A stretch of DNA of 38,441 nucleotides from Winogradskyella immobilis (GTDB taxonomy: Bacteria; Bacteroidota; Bacteroidia; Flavobacteriales; Flavobacteriaceae). The notes under the pieces were generated by a model. The model ran no database searches and was not told the DNA's origin. It worked only from the letters and a program-made list of their open reading frames with translations. A program made the translations under genes and the position numbers. Positions within the stretch are counted from its first letter, which is position 1. Every line of letters starts with the position of its first letter. The stretch covers positions 1-38,441 of the forward strand of contig NZ_JAIQXX010000023.1 in the NCBI RefSeq assembly GCF_021887715.1, given 5' to 3'. Positions 25,103 to 32,570 of the stretch are shown here, piece after piece.

Positions 25103-25938
25103 ATGGCAACAACTTTTGTTACATCTATAGCGTCAATTCCCATAATAATAGCAAATAAACCTGCAATTACAGGTTGTATATAGATAAATACACCTACGGT
25201 TGAAGCCTTTAAGCGTCGTAATGCTACAGGGTTTAATAAGTATGTTCCAAATGTAGCACCAACAACAACAAAAATTAAAGCCCATGTTGCATAAGGTGTA
25301 AAGCTACGCCATTCCATGGTTTGTAAATCACTAAAACCAAAAGGTAATACCATAATAAAACCAAATAAAAATAGCCATTTAATAAATGTAAAAGGGTGAT
25401 ATTTTTCAGTAAGTTTTTTAATTAAAATAATATAGATACTATAAGAAATAGCGTTTATAAAAATTAAAATATTGCCTAGAACAACATTATCCCCAACTCT
25501 TGTCGACTTGCCATAGATAGTAAGTGTTAATGCACCACAAAGGGCTAAGACAACACCTACGACTTTCAATGTTGTTATTTTTTCTTTAAGAATAAAAGAG
25601 GACAGAATTAAAATAACAACTGGGGTAATGGTTACAATTGAAGATGCATGTATTGGAGTGGTTAATTCTAAACCTTTTAGAAATAAAATCATGTTAATCA
25701 TTACTCCAAAGATGGCAGCAACAAAAAACTTTATATAATCTTTTTTATCAATTTTCTCTTTAGGTAATAATGGACTAATTAACCAGAACAACAACATTGC
25801 ACCACCAACCCGCAATACAACTAAACCAAGCGGTTTCACAAAATTTTCATTAATAATAACTTTTGCAAAAGTATAATTAAGTCCATATAAAAGTTGAACT
25901 AAAAATAAGGCTACTATGGCAAAAACCCTACTATTCAT
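25045..25938 (-). CDS. DMT superfamily transporter (EamA family)
   Basis: A 297-residue integral membrane protein with ten predicted transmembrane helices in two EamA halves (about 5-135 and 150-290). Typical elements are LLYGLNYTFAKVII at the N-terminus, ASSIVTITPVVILILSSFIL at the end of the first half, and AIIMGIDAI in the second. The family exports metabolites or amino acids; the substrate cannot be read. It overlaps the ArsC-like gene by 8 nt and the FemAB-like gene by up to 58 nt, indicating one operon. Confidence 0.92.
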   Translation of the reverse strand: MNSRVFAIVALFLVQLLYGLNYTFAKVIINENFVKPLGLVVLRVGGAMLLFWLISPLLPKEKIDKKDYIKFFVAAIFGVMINMILFLKGLELTTPIHASSIVTITPVVILILSSFILKEKITTLKVVGVVLALCGALTLTIYGKSTRVGDNVVLGNILIFINAISYSIYIILIKKLTEKYHPFTFIKWLFLFGFIMVLPFGFSDLQTMEWRSFTPYATWALIFVVVGATFGTYLLNPVALRRLKASTVGVFIYIQPVIAGLFAIIMGIDAIDVTKVVAMCLIFSGVYLVSLKPKPKI

Positions 25939-26284
25939 GTATGGCTAGTTTTGCAGCTTCAACAGTTTTCTTAGCGTTACCAATAAAAATTTCATTTTCA
26001 AATAAAATTACTGGACGTTTTAAAAATGTATAATGCTCTAAAATATAGTTTTTAAAATCTGCTTCAGTAAGTGCTATATCTTTAAGATTAAGTTCTTTAT
26101 ACAGACGCGCACGTTTACTAAATAAAGCTTCAAAACTTCCTGATAATGCTCTCATTTCTTCAATTTGAGTATCGGTTATAGCTTCTGTTTTAATATCTTG
26201 AAGCGTAAAACCTGAAGGTAAGTCGAGTTCATTAATAATACGTTTACAAGTATCGCAAGTGCTTAAATAATATATTTTTTTCAT
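25931..26284 (-). CDS. ArsC/Spx family thioredoxin-fold protein
   Basis: A 117-residue protein of the ArsC/Spx/YffB superfamily: a thioredoxin-like fold with Cys10 and Cys13 (CDTC) near the N-terminus and LKRPVILFENEIFIGN near the C-terminus. Arsenate reductases of this family use the first Cys. The CxxC form and the absence of other ars genes make a general redox or regulatory role as likely as arsenate reduction. It heads the operon with the DMT transporter and the FemAB-like gene; promoter at 26314-26321. Confidence 0.88.
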   Translation of the reverse strand: MKKIYYLSTCDTCKRIINELDLPSGFTLQDIKTEAITDTQIEEMRALSGSFEALFSKRARLYKELNLKDIALTEADFKNYILEHYTFLKRPVILFENEIFIGNAKKTVEAAKLAIHE

Positions 26285-26313
26285 GTGCTAAAGATTCGCG
26301 TAATTTGTAGTTA

Positions 26314-26327
26314 CAAAAGTAGCTTTA
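26314..26327. promoter_or_regulatory. Overlapping divergent -7 elements for arsC-like and dinB-like genes
   Basis: On the minus strand TACTTTTG (26314-26321) is an exact TAnnTTTG match, 30 nt before the ArsC-like ATG. On the plus strand TAGCTTTA (26320-26327) is a near match, 38 nt before the DinB-like ATG. The two share the TA at 26320-26321. Confidence 0.4.
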
Positions 26328-26364
26328 TTTAACTTGAAAAATAATCACATTTAGATAAAAAGAT

Positions 26365-26826
26365 ATGAGTGTTAATTACCGTATAGATGTCGCTAAAAAG
26401 AACAGAAAATTATTAGAAGGATTTATTGATAATTTGTCATTAGAACAATTAAATAAAGTGCCGCAAGGGTTTAAAAATAATGTCATTTGGAATATTGCAC
26501 ATTGCATTGTTACACAACAACTTTTAGTTTATAAGAAATCGGGTTTAGATGGTATGCTTTCTGATGAGATGATTGCAAAATATAGAAAAGGTACTAAAAC
26601 TGAAGGAGATGTAAGCCAAACAGAAGTTGACGAGATTAGAAGCTTATTGTACACTCCACTAGACCAAACAAACACTGATTATAATAATGGAGTGTTTAAA
26701 AATTATGAAGCGTATACGGTTTCTACAGGAAGCACACTAACCAAAGCAGAAGAAGCCATAGATTTTAATAACTTTCATGAAGGGATTCACTTAGGTTATA
26801 TTTTAGCATTAAAAAAAGCATTATAA
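26365..26826 (+). CDS. DinB family protein
   Basis: A 153-residue four-helix-bundle protein of the DinB/YfiT type. The metal-binding His triad is visible: His46 in IWNIAHCIVTQQ, with His138 and His142 in FHEGIHLGYIL. Such proteins bind a divalent metal, and some act as thiol-dependent transferases; the specific function is unknown. The nhaP-like gene follows after 4 nt, so the two are probably co-transcribed. Confidence 0.9.
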   Translation: MSVNYRIDVAKKNRKLLEGFIDNLSLEQLNKVPQGFKNNVIWNIAHCIVTQQLLVYKKSGLDGMLSDEMIAKYRKGTKTEGDVSQTEVDEIRSLLYTPLDQTNTDYNNGVFKNYEAYTVSTGSTLTKAEEAIDFNNFHEGIHLGYILALKKAL

Positions 26827-26830
26827 GGAT

Positions 26831-28081
26831 ATGGATTATTACGGTGTTGCATCAATATTAATTGTACTGTCAGCAGTATTTGGTTATATCAATGTTAGGT
26901 TTTTAAAATTACCTATTACTATTGGTTTAATGCTTATAACCATGGTTTTTACTGTAGTGGTTGTTGTTATCGGCCAGTTTGATGACACCTTGCTGGTAAG
27001 AGAAAAAGCATTTATATCTAATATAGACTTTGAAACTTTACTGTTAGATATTATGCTAAGTTTCCTACTCTTTGCAGGAGCATTACATACCAATTTTAAT
27101 CAGTTAAAAGTTCAACGTTGGCCTATATTAATGTTTGCTACATTTGGTGTATTGATTTCAACATTTTTAGTAGGCATTGTTATGTTTTATGTATTGGGTT
27201 GGATGAGTTTTCCGGTTTCATTTATTAACTGCCTATTATTTGGAGCATTAATCTCGCCAACAGACCCAATAGCTGTTTTAGGAATTCTGAAAAAAGCTGG
27301 AGCACCAAAAAAATTAGAAACCAAAATAGTTGGTGAATCCTTGTTTAATGATGGAGTAGGAGTCGTTGTATTCTTAACTATTTTTGCTATTGCAAAAAAT
27401 CCAGATGCAGCTATTGAGGTTTCTGAAATCTCACAACTCTTTCTTCAAGAAGTCTTTGGCGGCATTATTTTAGGCGGACTTTTAGGTTGGGTTACATACC
27501 GTTTAATGAAATCTATAGATAATTATGAGGTTGAGGTGATTATTACCTTAGCAGCAGTTATGGGAGGCACTTTATTAGCGCATGAGTTTCATTTATCTGC
27601 ACCATTAGCTATGGTAACTGCTGGGCTTATTGTTGGTAACGATACTGTACGAGATACGGCTATGTCTGAAACTACAGAAACTTATGTAGATAAGTTTTGG
27701 GAATTGATAGATGTCTTACTTAATACAATGCTTTTTGTAATGATTGGGATGGAAATGTTAGTGTTATCTTTTGAGAAAAATTATTTATATGCAGGTTTAT
27801 TGGCCATACCTATATTATTAATGTGTCGTTATATTTCACTTTGGTTACCAATTAAATTCTTTGCCAAACGTCTCGATTTTGTGCCTAAAACCAATTTAAT
27901 AATGACTTGGGGAGGTTTACGCGGAGGAATTTCTATAGCATTAGCATTGGGATTAACTAGTACAATGAACAGAGAGTTGTTTTTGGTAATGACTTATCTT
28001 ATAGTTATTGTATCAATTATAGGACAAGGTTTAACCGTAGGCCCTATTATTAGGAGGATTACAAAACCTAAGTCTAGTTAA
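26831..28081 (+). CDS. Na+/H+ antiporter, CPA1 (NhaP) family
   Basis: A 416-residue inner-membrane protein with about 12 transmembrane segments. CPA1 signatures are LLFAGALHTNFNQL, the unwound-helix motif SPTDPIAVLGILKKAG (with the ion-binding Asp), GESLFNDGVGVVVFL and WGGLRGGISIALAL near the C-terminus. It exchanges protons for Na+ or K+ and serves pH and salt homeostasis. It lacks the long cytosolic C-terminal tail of some members. Its last 8 nt overlap the convergent lipoprotein gene. Confidence 0.95.
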   Translation: MDYYGVASILIVLSAVFGYINVRFLKLPITIGLMLITMVFTVVVVVIGQFDDTLLVREKAFISNIDFETLLLDIMLSFLLFAGALHTNFNQLKVQRWPILMFATFGVLISTFLVGIVMFYVLGWMSFPVSFINCLLFGALISPTDPIAVLGILKKAGAPKKLETKIVGESLFNDGVGVVVFLTIFAIAKNPDAAIEVSEISQLFLQEVFGGIILGGLLGWVTYRLMKSIDNYEVEVIITLAAVMGGTLLAHEFHLSAPLAMVTAGLIVGNDTVRDTAMSETTETYVDKFWELIDVLLNTMLFVMIGMEMLVLSFEKNYLYAGLLAIPILLMCRYISLWLPIKFFAKRLDFVPKTNLIMTWGGLRGGISIALALGLTSTMNRELFLVMTYLIVIVSIIGQGLTVGPIIRRITKPKSS

Positions 28082-28790
28082 TTTTTAGATAGGGATTTGC
28101 TTCCTCAAAAGGAATAACAAATTCTGTAAAACCTTGATTGAAGGTAGAAACTTCATAGGTATTATATAATAACACAATACCATCTTCACTAAACCCTATG
28201 TTCTCTGGTAATTGAAATGATTTTCCAAAAAAGAATTCTGATATAGAAGTAGATTCGGAATCGTTTTTAATAGATTTTATAAAATAAGTTTCCGCTATAG
28301 ATTTAAAACCTTCTATATCATTAATAATATTTGAATGGTCGTACAATGCCCCTGTTTCAGTATTAAAATTTAAAAGTTGAATGGTATCATTACCATGAGC
28401 GCCACCAGTATCTGAATAGACATTAACAACAATAGTAATAATTTCTTCAGATTGATAAATTACTTCAGTTTCTATATGAAGCTCCCAAACATGCTCATTG
28501 TTAGAAAAATCATTTACAAAGGATGTATATTCATTATCAAAAGCTAATACGGCATCTTTAATTGTGGTTTGGTTTTCAGAATTAGGAATTAAAGCAGCAA
28601 TTTTATTTTGAAGCGTTGCATTTATTTTATTAGAAATAGCATCATTACCATCAACTTCATTAAAAGAGATCTCACTATTAATTTTTAAATCTTCAGAAAT
28701 AACCTCTGTTTTAAAAACAAGAGGTTTAACTTCATTATTGCAAGAATAAAAAAGAGAGATGATTATTATAGAAAAACAGAAATTTTTCAA
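28074..28790 (-). CDS. RsiV-like lipoprotein (DUF4163/DUF3298)
   Basis: A 238-residue lipoprotein with a signal ending SLFYSC (Cys17). The first half corresponds to the DUF4163/PdaC-like domain and the second to DUF3298. Typical segments are IVVNVYSDTGGAHGNDTIQLLNFNTETG, FFGKSFQLPENIGFSEDGIVLLYNTYEVS and FVIPFEEANPYLK. Related domains occur in RsiV (lysozyme-binding anti-sigma factor) and in the deacetylase PdaC; this protein lacks a deacetylase domain or cytosolic anti-sigma segment. It may bind lysozyme or cell-wall material, which is inference. Confidence 0.88.
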   Translation of the reverse strand: MKNFCFSIIIISLFYSCNNEVKPLVFKTEVISEDLKINSEISFNEVDGNDAISNKINATLQNKIAALIPNSENQTTIKDAVLAFDNEYTSFVNDFSNNEHVWELHIETEVIYQSEEIITIVVNVYSDTGGAHGNDTIQLLNFNTETGALYDHSNIINDIEGFKSIAETYFIKSIKNDSESTSISEFFFGKSFQLPENIGFSEDGIVLLYNTYEVSTFNQGFTEFVIPFEEANPYLKIN

Positions 28791-28834
28791 AAAAATGAGA
28801 TTTGGTTAAACATTAATTAAAGATATTACTATGA

Positions 28835-28865
28835 TTTGAATACAACGAATTATAAAGTAAATTTG
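28835..28865 (+). promoter_or_regulatory. Promoter of the trans-sulfuration gene
   Basis: TTTG at 28835-28838, a 19-nt spacer and TAAATTTG at 28858-28865: an exact match to both boxes of the Bacteroidota promoter. The predicted leader is about 70 nt; no riboswitch fold was recognised in it. Confidence 0.65.
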
Positions 28866-28944
28866 TTGCACATCAAAAGATACAAAACTTAATAAGTAAT
28901 TATATAACTTGAAGCCTAAGAGGTTTTAATAGATAAATAATTGT

Positions 28945-30084
28945 ATGAAATTCAACACCAAAATAATACACGGAGGACAAAAAATTGATCCGGCATATGG
29001 ATCTGTAATGCCACCAATTTATCAAACCTCTACCTATGCACAGTCAACACCTGGTGGACATAAAGGTTACGAATATTCTCGTACTCATAATCCAACACGT
29101 AACGCTTTAGAAAATGCATTTGCAAGTATAGAAAACGGGAATTATGGTTTAGCTTTTGGCTCTGGTTTAGCTGCAATTGATGCAATTTTAAAATTGCTAG
29201 AACCAGGAGATGAAGTTATTTCTACTAGTGATTTGTACGGAGGCAGCTATCGTCTATTCACCAATATTTATAAGAAATTTGGAATTAAATTTCACTTTAT
29301 AGGTATGGAAAATGCCATTAATATTGAAAACTATATCAATGACAATACAAAACTCATTTGGGTAGAAACACCAACAAACCCAATGATGAATATTATAGAT
29401 GTAAAAGCAACAGCTACTATTGCCAAAAAGTACAATGTATTACTTGCCGTAGATAATACATTTGCAACACCATATTTACAACGTCCTCTAGATTTAGGTG
29501 CAGATATAGTAATGCATTCTGCCACAAAATATATTGGAGGTCATAGCGATTTAGTTATGGGAGCTCTTATTGTAAGAGACAAAGATTTAGCAGATCGTTT
29601 ATACTTTATACAAAATGCAAGTGGTGCCATTTGTGGACCACAAGATAGTTTTTTGGCATTAAGAGGTATTAAAACATTACATGTGCGTATGCAACGCCAT
29701 TGCGAAAATGGAAAAGCAGTTGCAGAGTATTTAGCAAACCATCCAAAAATTGAAAGCGTGTATTGGCCAGGGTTTAAAGATCATCCAAATCATGATATAG
29801 CAAAAACACAAATGGACGATTTTGGCGGGATGGTTTCTTTTGTTACCAAAGGGAATAACTATGATGAAGCAATTAAAATTGTAGAAAATCTTAAAATCTT
29901 TACACTGGCAGAATCTCTTGGTGGAGTAGAATCCTTAGCTGGTCATCCAGCAAGTATGACGCATGCAAGCATACCAAAAGAGGCACGTGAAAAAACAGGA
30001 GTTGTAGATGCTTTAATTAGGTTGAGTGTTGGCATTGAAGACAAGGAAGATTTAATAGCAGACTTGGAACAAGCAATAGGATAA
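28945..30084 (+). CDS. Cystathionine gamma-synthase/lyase-type PLP enzyme
   Basis: A 379-residue enzyme of the Cys/Met metabolism PLP family. Landmarks are the N-terminal PPIYQTSTYAQ, YEYSRTHNPTRNALE, the phosphate-binding FGSGLAAIDA, ETPTNPMMNIIDV, and the PLP-binding Lys195 in SATKYIGGHSD; ESLGGVESLAGHPASMTH lies near the C-terminus. It links methionine and cysteine metabolism. Gamma-synthase (metB) and gamma-lyase (mccB) forms are hard to tell apart from sequence, so no symbol is given. It is a single gene with a strong promoter. Confidence 0.93.
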   Translation: MKFNTKIIHGGQKIDPAYGSVMPPIYQTSTYAQSTPGGHKGYEYSRTHNPTRNALENAFASIENGNYGLAFGSGLAAIDAILKLLEPGDEVISTSDLYGGSYRLFTNIYKKFGIKFHFIGMENAINIENYINDNTKLIWVETPTNPMMNIIDVKATATIAKKYNVLLAVDNTFATPYLQRPLDLGADIVMHSATKYIGGHSDLVMGALIVRDKDLADRLYFIQNASGAICGPQDSFLALRGIKTLHVRMQRHCENGKAVAEYLANHPKIESVYWPGFKDHPNHDIAKTQMDDFGGMVSFVTKGNNYDEAIKIVENLKIFTLAESLGGVESLAGHPASMTHASIPKEAREKTGVVDALIRLSVGIEDKEDLIADLEQAIG

Positions 30085-30087
30085 GTA

Positions 30088-30888
30088 TTAATCTAAATAA
30101 TAGATATACCCAAAATTTAACCAAATTAAAACATCGTTAAATTTATTAGAAGGCAATTCATGATTAAGACCATCAATCCAATCACTAAAATAATATTGAA
30201 ATCTAAGATCTAACATTAAATCGGATAGAATAGTTAATTTATAACGTACACCAACACTAGAGACTACGGACCAAGCATTTATAACATCAAGATCTATAGG
30301 AAAATCAGGGCTTGCATTTATCCACGGCTGAAAAATATTATCTGGGTTAAAAATATCTCCATCTCCAAAGCTTGTAAATCCTTTAGGACTCGATGTAGTA
30401 AAATGTGTTCCTAAACTTATAAATGGCGCCCAAGCTCCTCTATGAGAAGAAAAAGCTCTAATGCTTAACGGAAAAAACTCAAGCTGCATACCAACATCAA
30501 AATTATTAGCTTCACCAGAATGTGCTCGTAAACGATCAGAATTAATACTTGTCATAGATGGATCTACCCAACGACCAAAATGATCTAATTGTGTTTTATT
30601 CCATGAAATTTCACTTCGTAATTTAAAATGATCATTAAAGTAAGTGTCGGCAGTATAACAATTACAATCAGAACGATAAGAAAAATTAATGTAATGGACA
30701 ATCCCTATACCAATACCTGTATTACCTATGTTATTTTCTTCATTAAGGCGTTGTCCAAAATCAGACCTAAATTGTACGGGGCCAGCAATGACGCCGATTT
30801 CATGAGAGAAACCTAATTGCGCAAATGCATTTTGTAGTATAAAAAATAAACTACAAATGGTAAGTGATTGCTTAAGATTAAGACTCAT
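30088..30888 (-). CDS. Secreted outer-membrane-type protein, Flavobacteriaceae family
   Basis: A 266-residue protein with a signal peptide (SLTICSLFFILQNAFAQ). The mature part is beta-rich and ends in aromatic strands (LRFQYYFSDWIDGL, VLIWLNFGYIYYLD), as in outer-membrane barrels. Characteristic segments are HEIGVIAGPVQFRSDFGQRLN and YRSDCNCYTADTYFNDHFKLRSEISW with a CxC motif. From memory it fits the uncharacterised THC0290_0291-type family found next to gdhA and sometimes mislabelled glutamate dehydrogenase; no search was possible. It is divergent from gdhA. Confidence 0.78.
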   Translation of the reverse strand: MSLNLKQSLTICSLFFILQNAFAQLGFSHEIGVIAGPVQFRSDFGQRLNEENNIGNTGIGIGIVHYINFSYRSDCNCYTADTYFNDHFKLRSEISWNKTQLDHFGRWVDPSMTSINSDRLRAHSGEANNFDVGMQLEFFPLSIRAFSSHRGAWAPFISLGTHFTTSSPKGFTSFGDGDIFNPDNIFQPWINASPDFPIDLDVINAWSVVSSVGVRYKLTILSDLMLDLRFQYYFSDWIDGLNHELPSNKFNDVLIWLNFGYIYYLD

Positions 30889-30918
30889 AGGTGTATTTAA
30901 GATTTAGGCATTCTATAG

Positions 30919-30948
30919 CAAATATATAAAAACTCGACGAAATACAAA
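30919..30948 (-). promoter_or_regulatory. Promoter of the outer-membrane-type gene at 30088-30888
   Basis: On the minus strand: TTTG (30945-30948), an 18-nt spacer and TATATTTG (30919-30926), exact for both boxes, 30 nt before the ATG. Confidence 0.6.
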
Positions 30949-31043
30949 ATAAATCCGTTAAAATGTAAATTTATTGTGCGTGTATTCAAATTTAAGTTCA
31001 AAAATTGAATTCTAAAAATTATTGATAATATTAAAAATATAAA

Positions 31044-31072
31044 TTGTTTTTTTTAGAGATAATGTATCTTTG
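31044..31072 (+). promoter_or_regulatory. Promoter of gdhA
   Basis: TTG at 31044-31046, an 18-nt spacer and TATCTTTG at 31065-31072, an exact TAnnTTTG match, giving a leader of about 30 nt. Confidence 0.6.
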
Positions 31073-31108
31073 TGCCTTTAAAATGAGAATTCACTAATAA
31101 TAATTCAT

Positions 31109-32452
31109 ATGCAAGATAAAATCGAATCTTTTTTAAACCTTGTAAAGCAACGAAATGGTAATGAACCAGAATTTATGCAAGCAGTGCATGAAGTTGCTGA
31201 AACAGTAATCCCTTTTATTGAAGAAAACCCACAATACCAAGGAAAAATGTTATTAGAACGAATGGTTGAACCTGAACGGACTATTATATTTAGAGTGCCT
31301 TGGATTGACGATAATGGAGATACTCAAGTAAATAGAGGATTTAGAGTAGAATTTAACTCGGCCATAGGACCTTATAAAGGAGGATTACGTTTTCATCCAT
31401 CAGTAAACCTAAGTATTTTAAAATTTTTAGGCTTTGAACAAGTATTTAAAAATTCATTGACAACGTTACCTATGGGAGGCGGAAAAGGTGGTTCTGATTT
31501 TAACCCAAAAGGAAAGAGTGATAATGAAGTAATGCGTTTTTGTCAGTCATTTATGTCAGAATTGTTTCGTCATATTGGTGGAAATACAGATGTTCCTGCT
31601 GGAGATATTGGAGTAGGAGGCCGTGAAATTGGATATATGTTTGGTCAATATAAAAGACTAAAGAATGAATTTACAGGTGTATTAACAGGTAAAGGAATGT
31701 CTTATGGAGGATCTTTAATTAGACCAGAAGCTACAGGCTATGGTTGTGTGTATTTTGCTAAAAATATGTTAGCAACAAAAGGAGATTCTTTTAATGGCAA
31801 AACAGTAGTTATTTCTGGTTCTGGTAATGTAGCACAATATGCATGTGAAAAAGCAACAGAACTTGGAGGAAAAGTGATTACAATGTCTGATTCTTCTGGT
31901 TATATATACGATGCAGATGGTATAGATTCAGATAAATTAGCTTTTATAATGGAGCTTAAAAATGTAAAACGAGGAAGAATACATGAGTATGTTGAGAAAT
32001 ATACAAATGCGTCATTCTATAAAGGAGAACGACCTTGGACAGTTAACTGTGATATAGCTTTACCTTGTGCCACACAAAATGAATTAAATAAAGAAGAAGC
32101 TAAAGCTTTAGTAAATAATAATGTTATAGCAGTAGCTGAAGGAGCAAATATGCCAACCACTCCAGAAGGTATAGAAATCTTACAAAATGCTAAGGTGTTA
32201 TTTGCGCCAGGAAAAGCTTCTAATGCCGGTGGTGTAGCAACATCTGGTTTAGAAATGAGTCAGAACTCATTACGTTTTAATTGGACTAGAGAAGAAGTAG
32301 ATGCTAAGCTTAATCAAATTATGAATGATATTCATGCTTCATGTGTTACTTACGGAACTCAAGCAGATGGAACTGTTGATTATGTAAAAGGAGCAAACAT
32401 TGCAGGTTTTGTAAAAGTAGCAGATGCAATGTTAGCACAAGGAGTTGTTTAA
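31109..32452 (+). CDS. gdhA: NADP-type glutamate dehydrogenase
   Basis: A 447-residue enzyme interconverting 2-oxoglutarate plus ammonia and glutamate. The length and segments are those of hexameric bacterial GDHs: FRVPWIDDNGDTQVNRGFRV, GPYKGGLRFHPSVN, catalytic Lys126 in PMGGGKGGSDF, GDIGVGGREIGYMFGQYK, and the nucleotide-binding VVISGSGNVAQYA. The overall match is to the NADP-specific anabolic class; coenzyme preference is inferred. It is a single gene with an exact -7 box and a clear terminator. Confidence 0.97.
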   Translation: MQDKIESFLNLVKQRNGNEPEFMQAVHEVAETVIPFIEENPQYQGKMLLERMVEPERTIIFRVPWIDDNGDTQVNRGFRVEFNSAIGPYKGGLRFHPSVNLSILKFLGFEQVFKNSLTTLPMGGGKGGSDFNPKGKSDNEVMRFCQSFMSELFRHIGGNTDVPAGDIGVGGREIGYMFGQYKRLKNEFTGVLTGKGMSYGGSLIRPEATGYGCVYFAKNMLATKGDSFNGKTVVISGSGNVAQYACEKATELGGKVITMSDSSGYIYDADGIDSDKLAFIMELKNVKRGRIHEYVEKYTNASFYKGERPWTVNCDIALPCATQNELNKEEAKALVNNNVIAVAEGANMPTTPEGIEILQNAKVLFAPGKASNAGGVATSGLEMSQNSLRFNWTREEVDAKLNQIMNDIHASCVTYGTQADGTVDYVKGANIAGFVKVADAMLAQGVV

Positions 32453-32472
32453 CATCAGTTTATTATAGATAT

Positions 32473-32507
32473 AAAAGCTTCTACTCTTAGTGTAGGAGCT
32501 TTTTTTA
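32473..32507 (+). terminator. Intrinsic terminator of gdhA
   Basis: Stem AAAAGCTTCTAC/GTAGGAGCTTTT (one G-T wobble) with a 7-nt loop followed by a T run, 20 nt after the gdhA stop. Confidence 0.88.
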
Positions 32508-32547
32508 TTTTACATATGATATCTTTAAAAATACCGTTAGTAATAGA

Positions 32548-32555
32548 TATATTTG
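32548..32555 (+). promoter_or_regulatory. Candidate -7 element of the porZ-like gene
   Basis: TATATTTG, an exact TAnnTTTG match, 15 nt before the ATG at 32571. Its terminal TTG coincides with the apparent upstream start at 32553, so that start would lie before the transcript begins. The -33 box is weak (TTTA at 32524). Confidence 0.5.
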
Positions 32556-32570
32556 AATAAAATTTATAAA

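Noticed and set aside
28866..28944. Possible SAM or other riboswitch in the leader of the trans-sulfuration gene
   Set aside because: The leader is about 70 nt and AT-rich, with no recognisable conserved core or stable stem.
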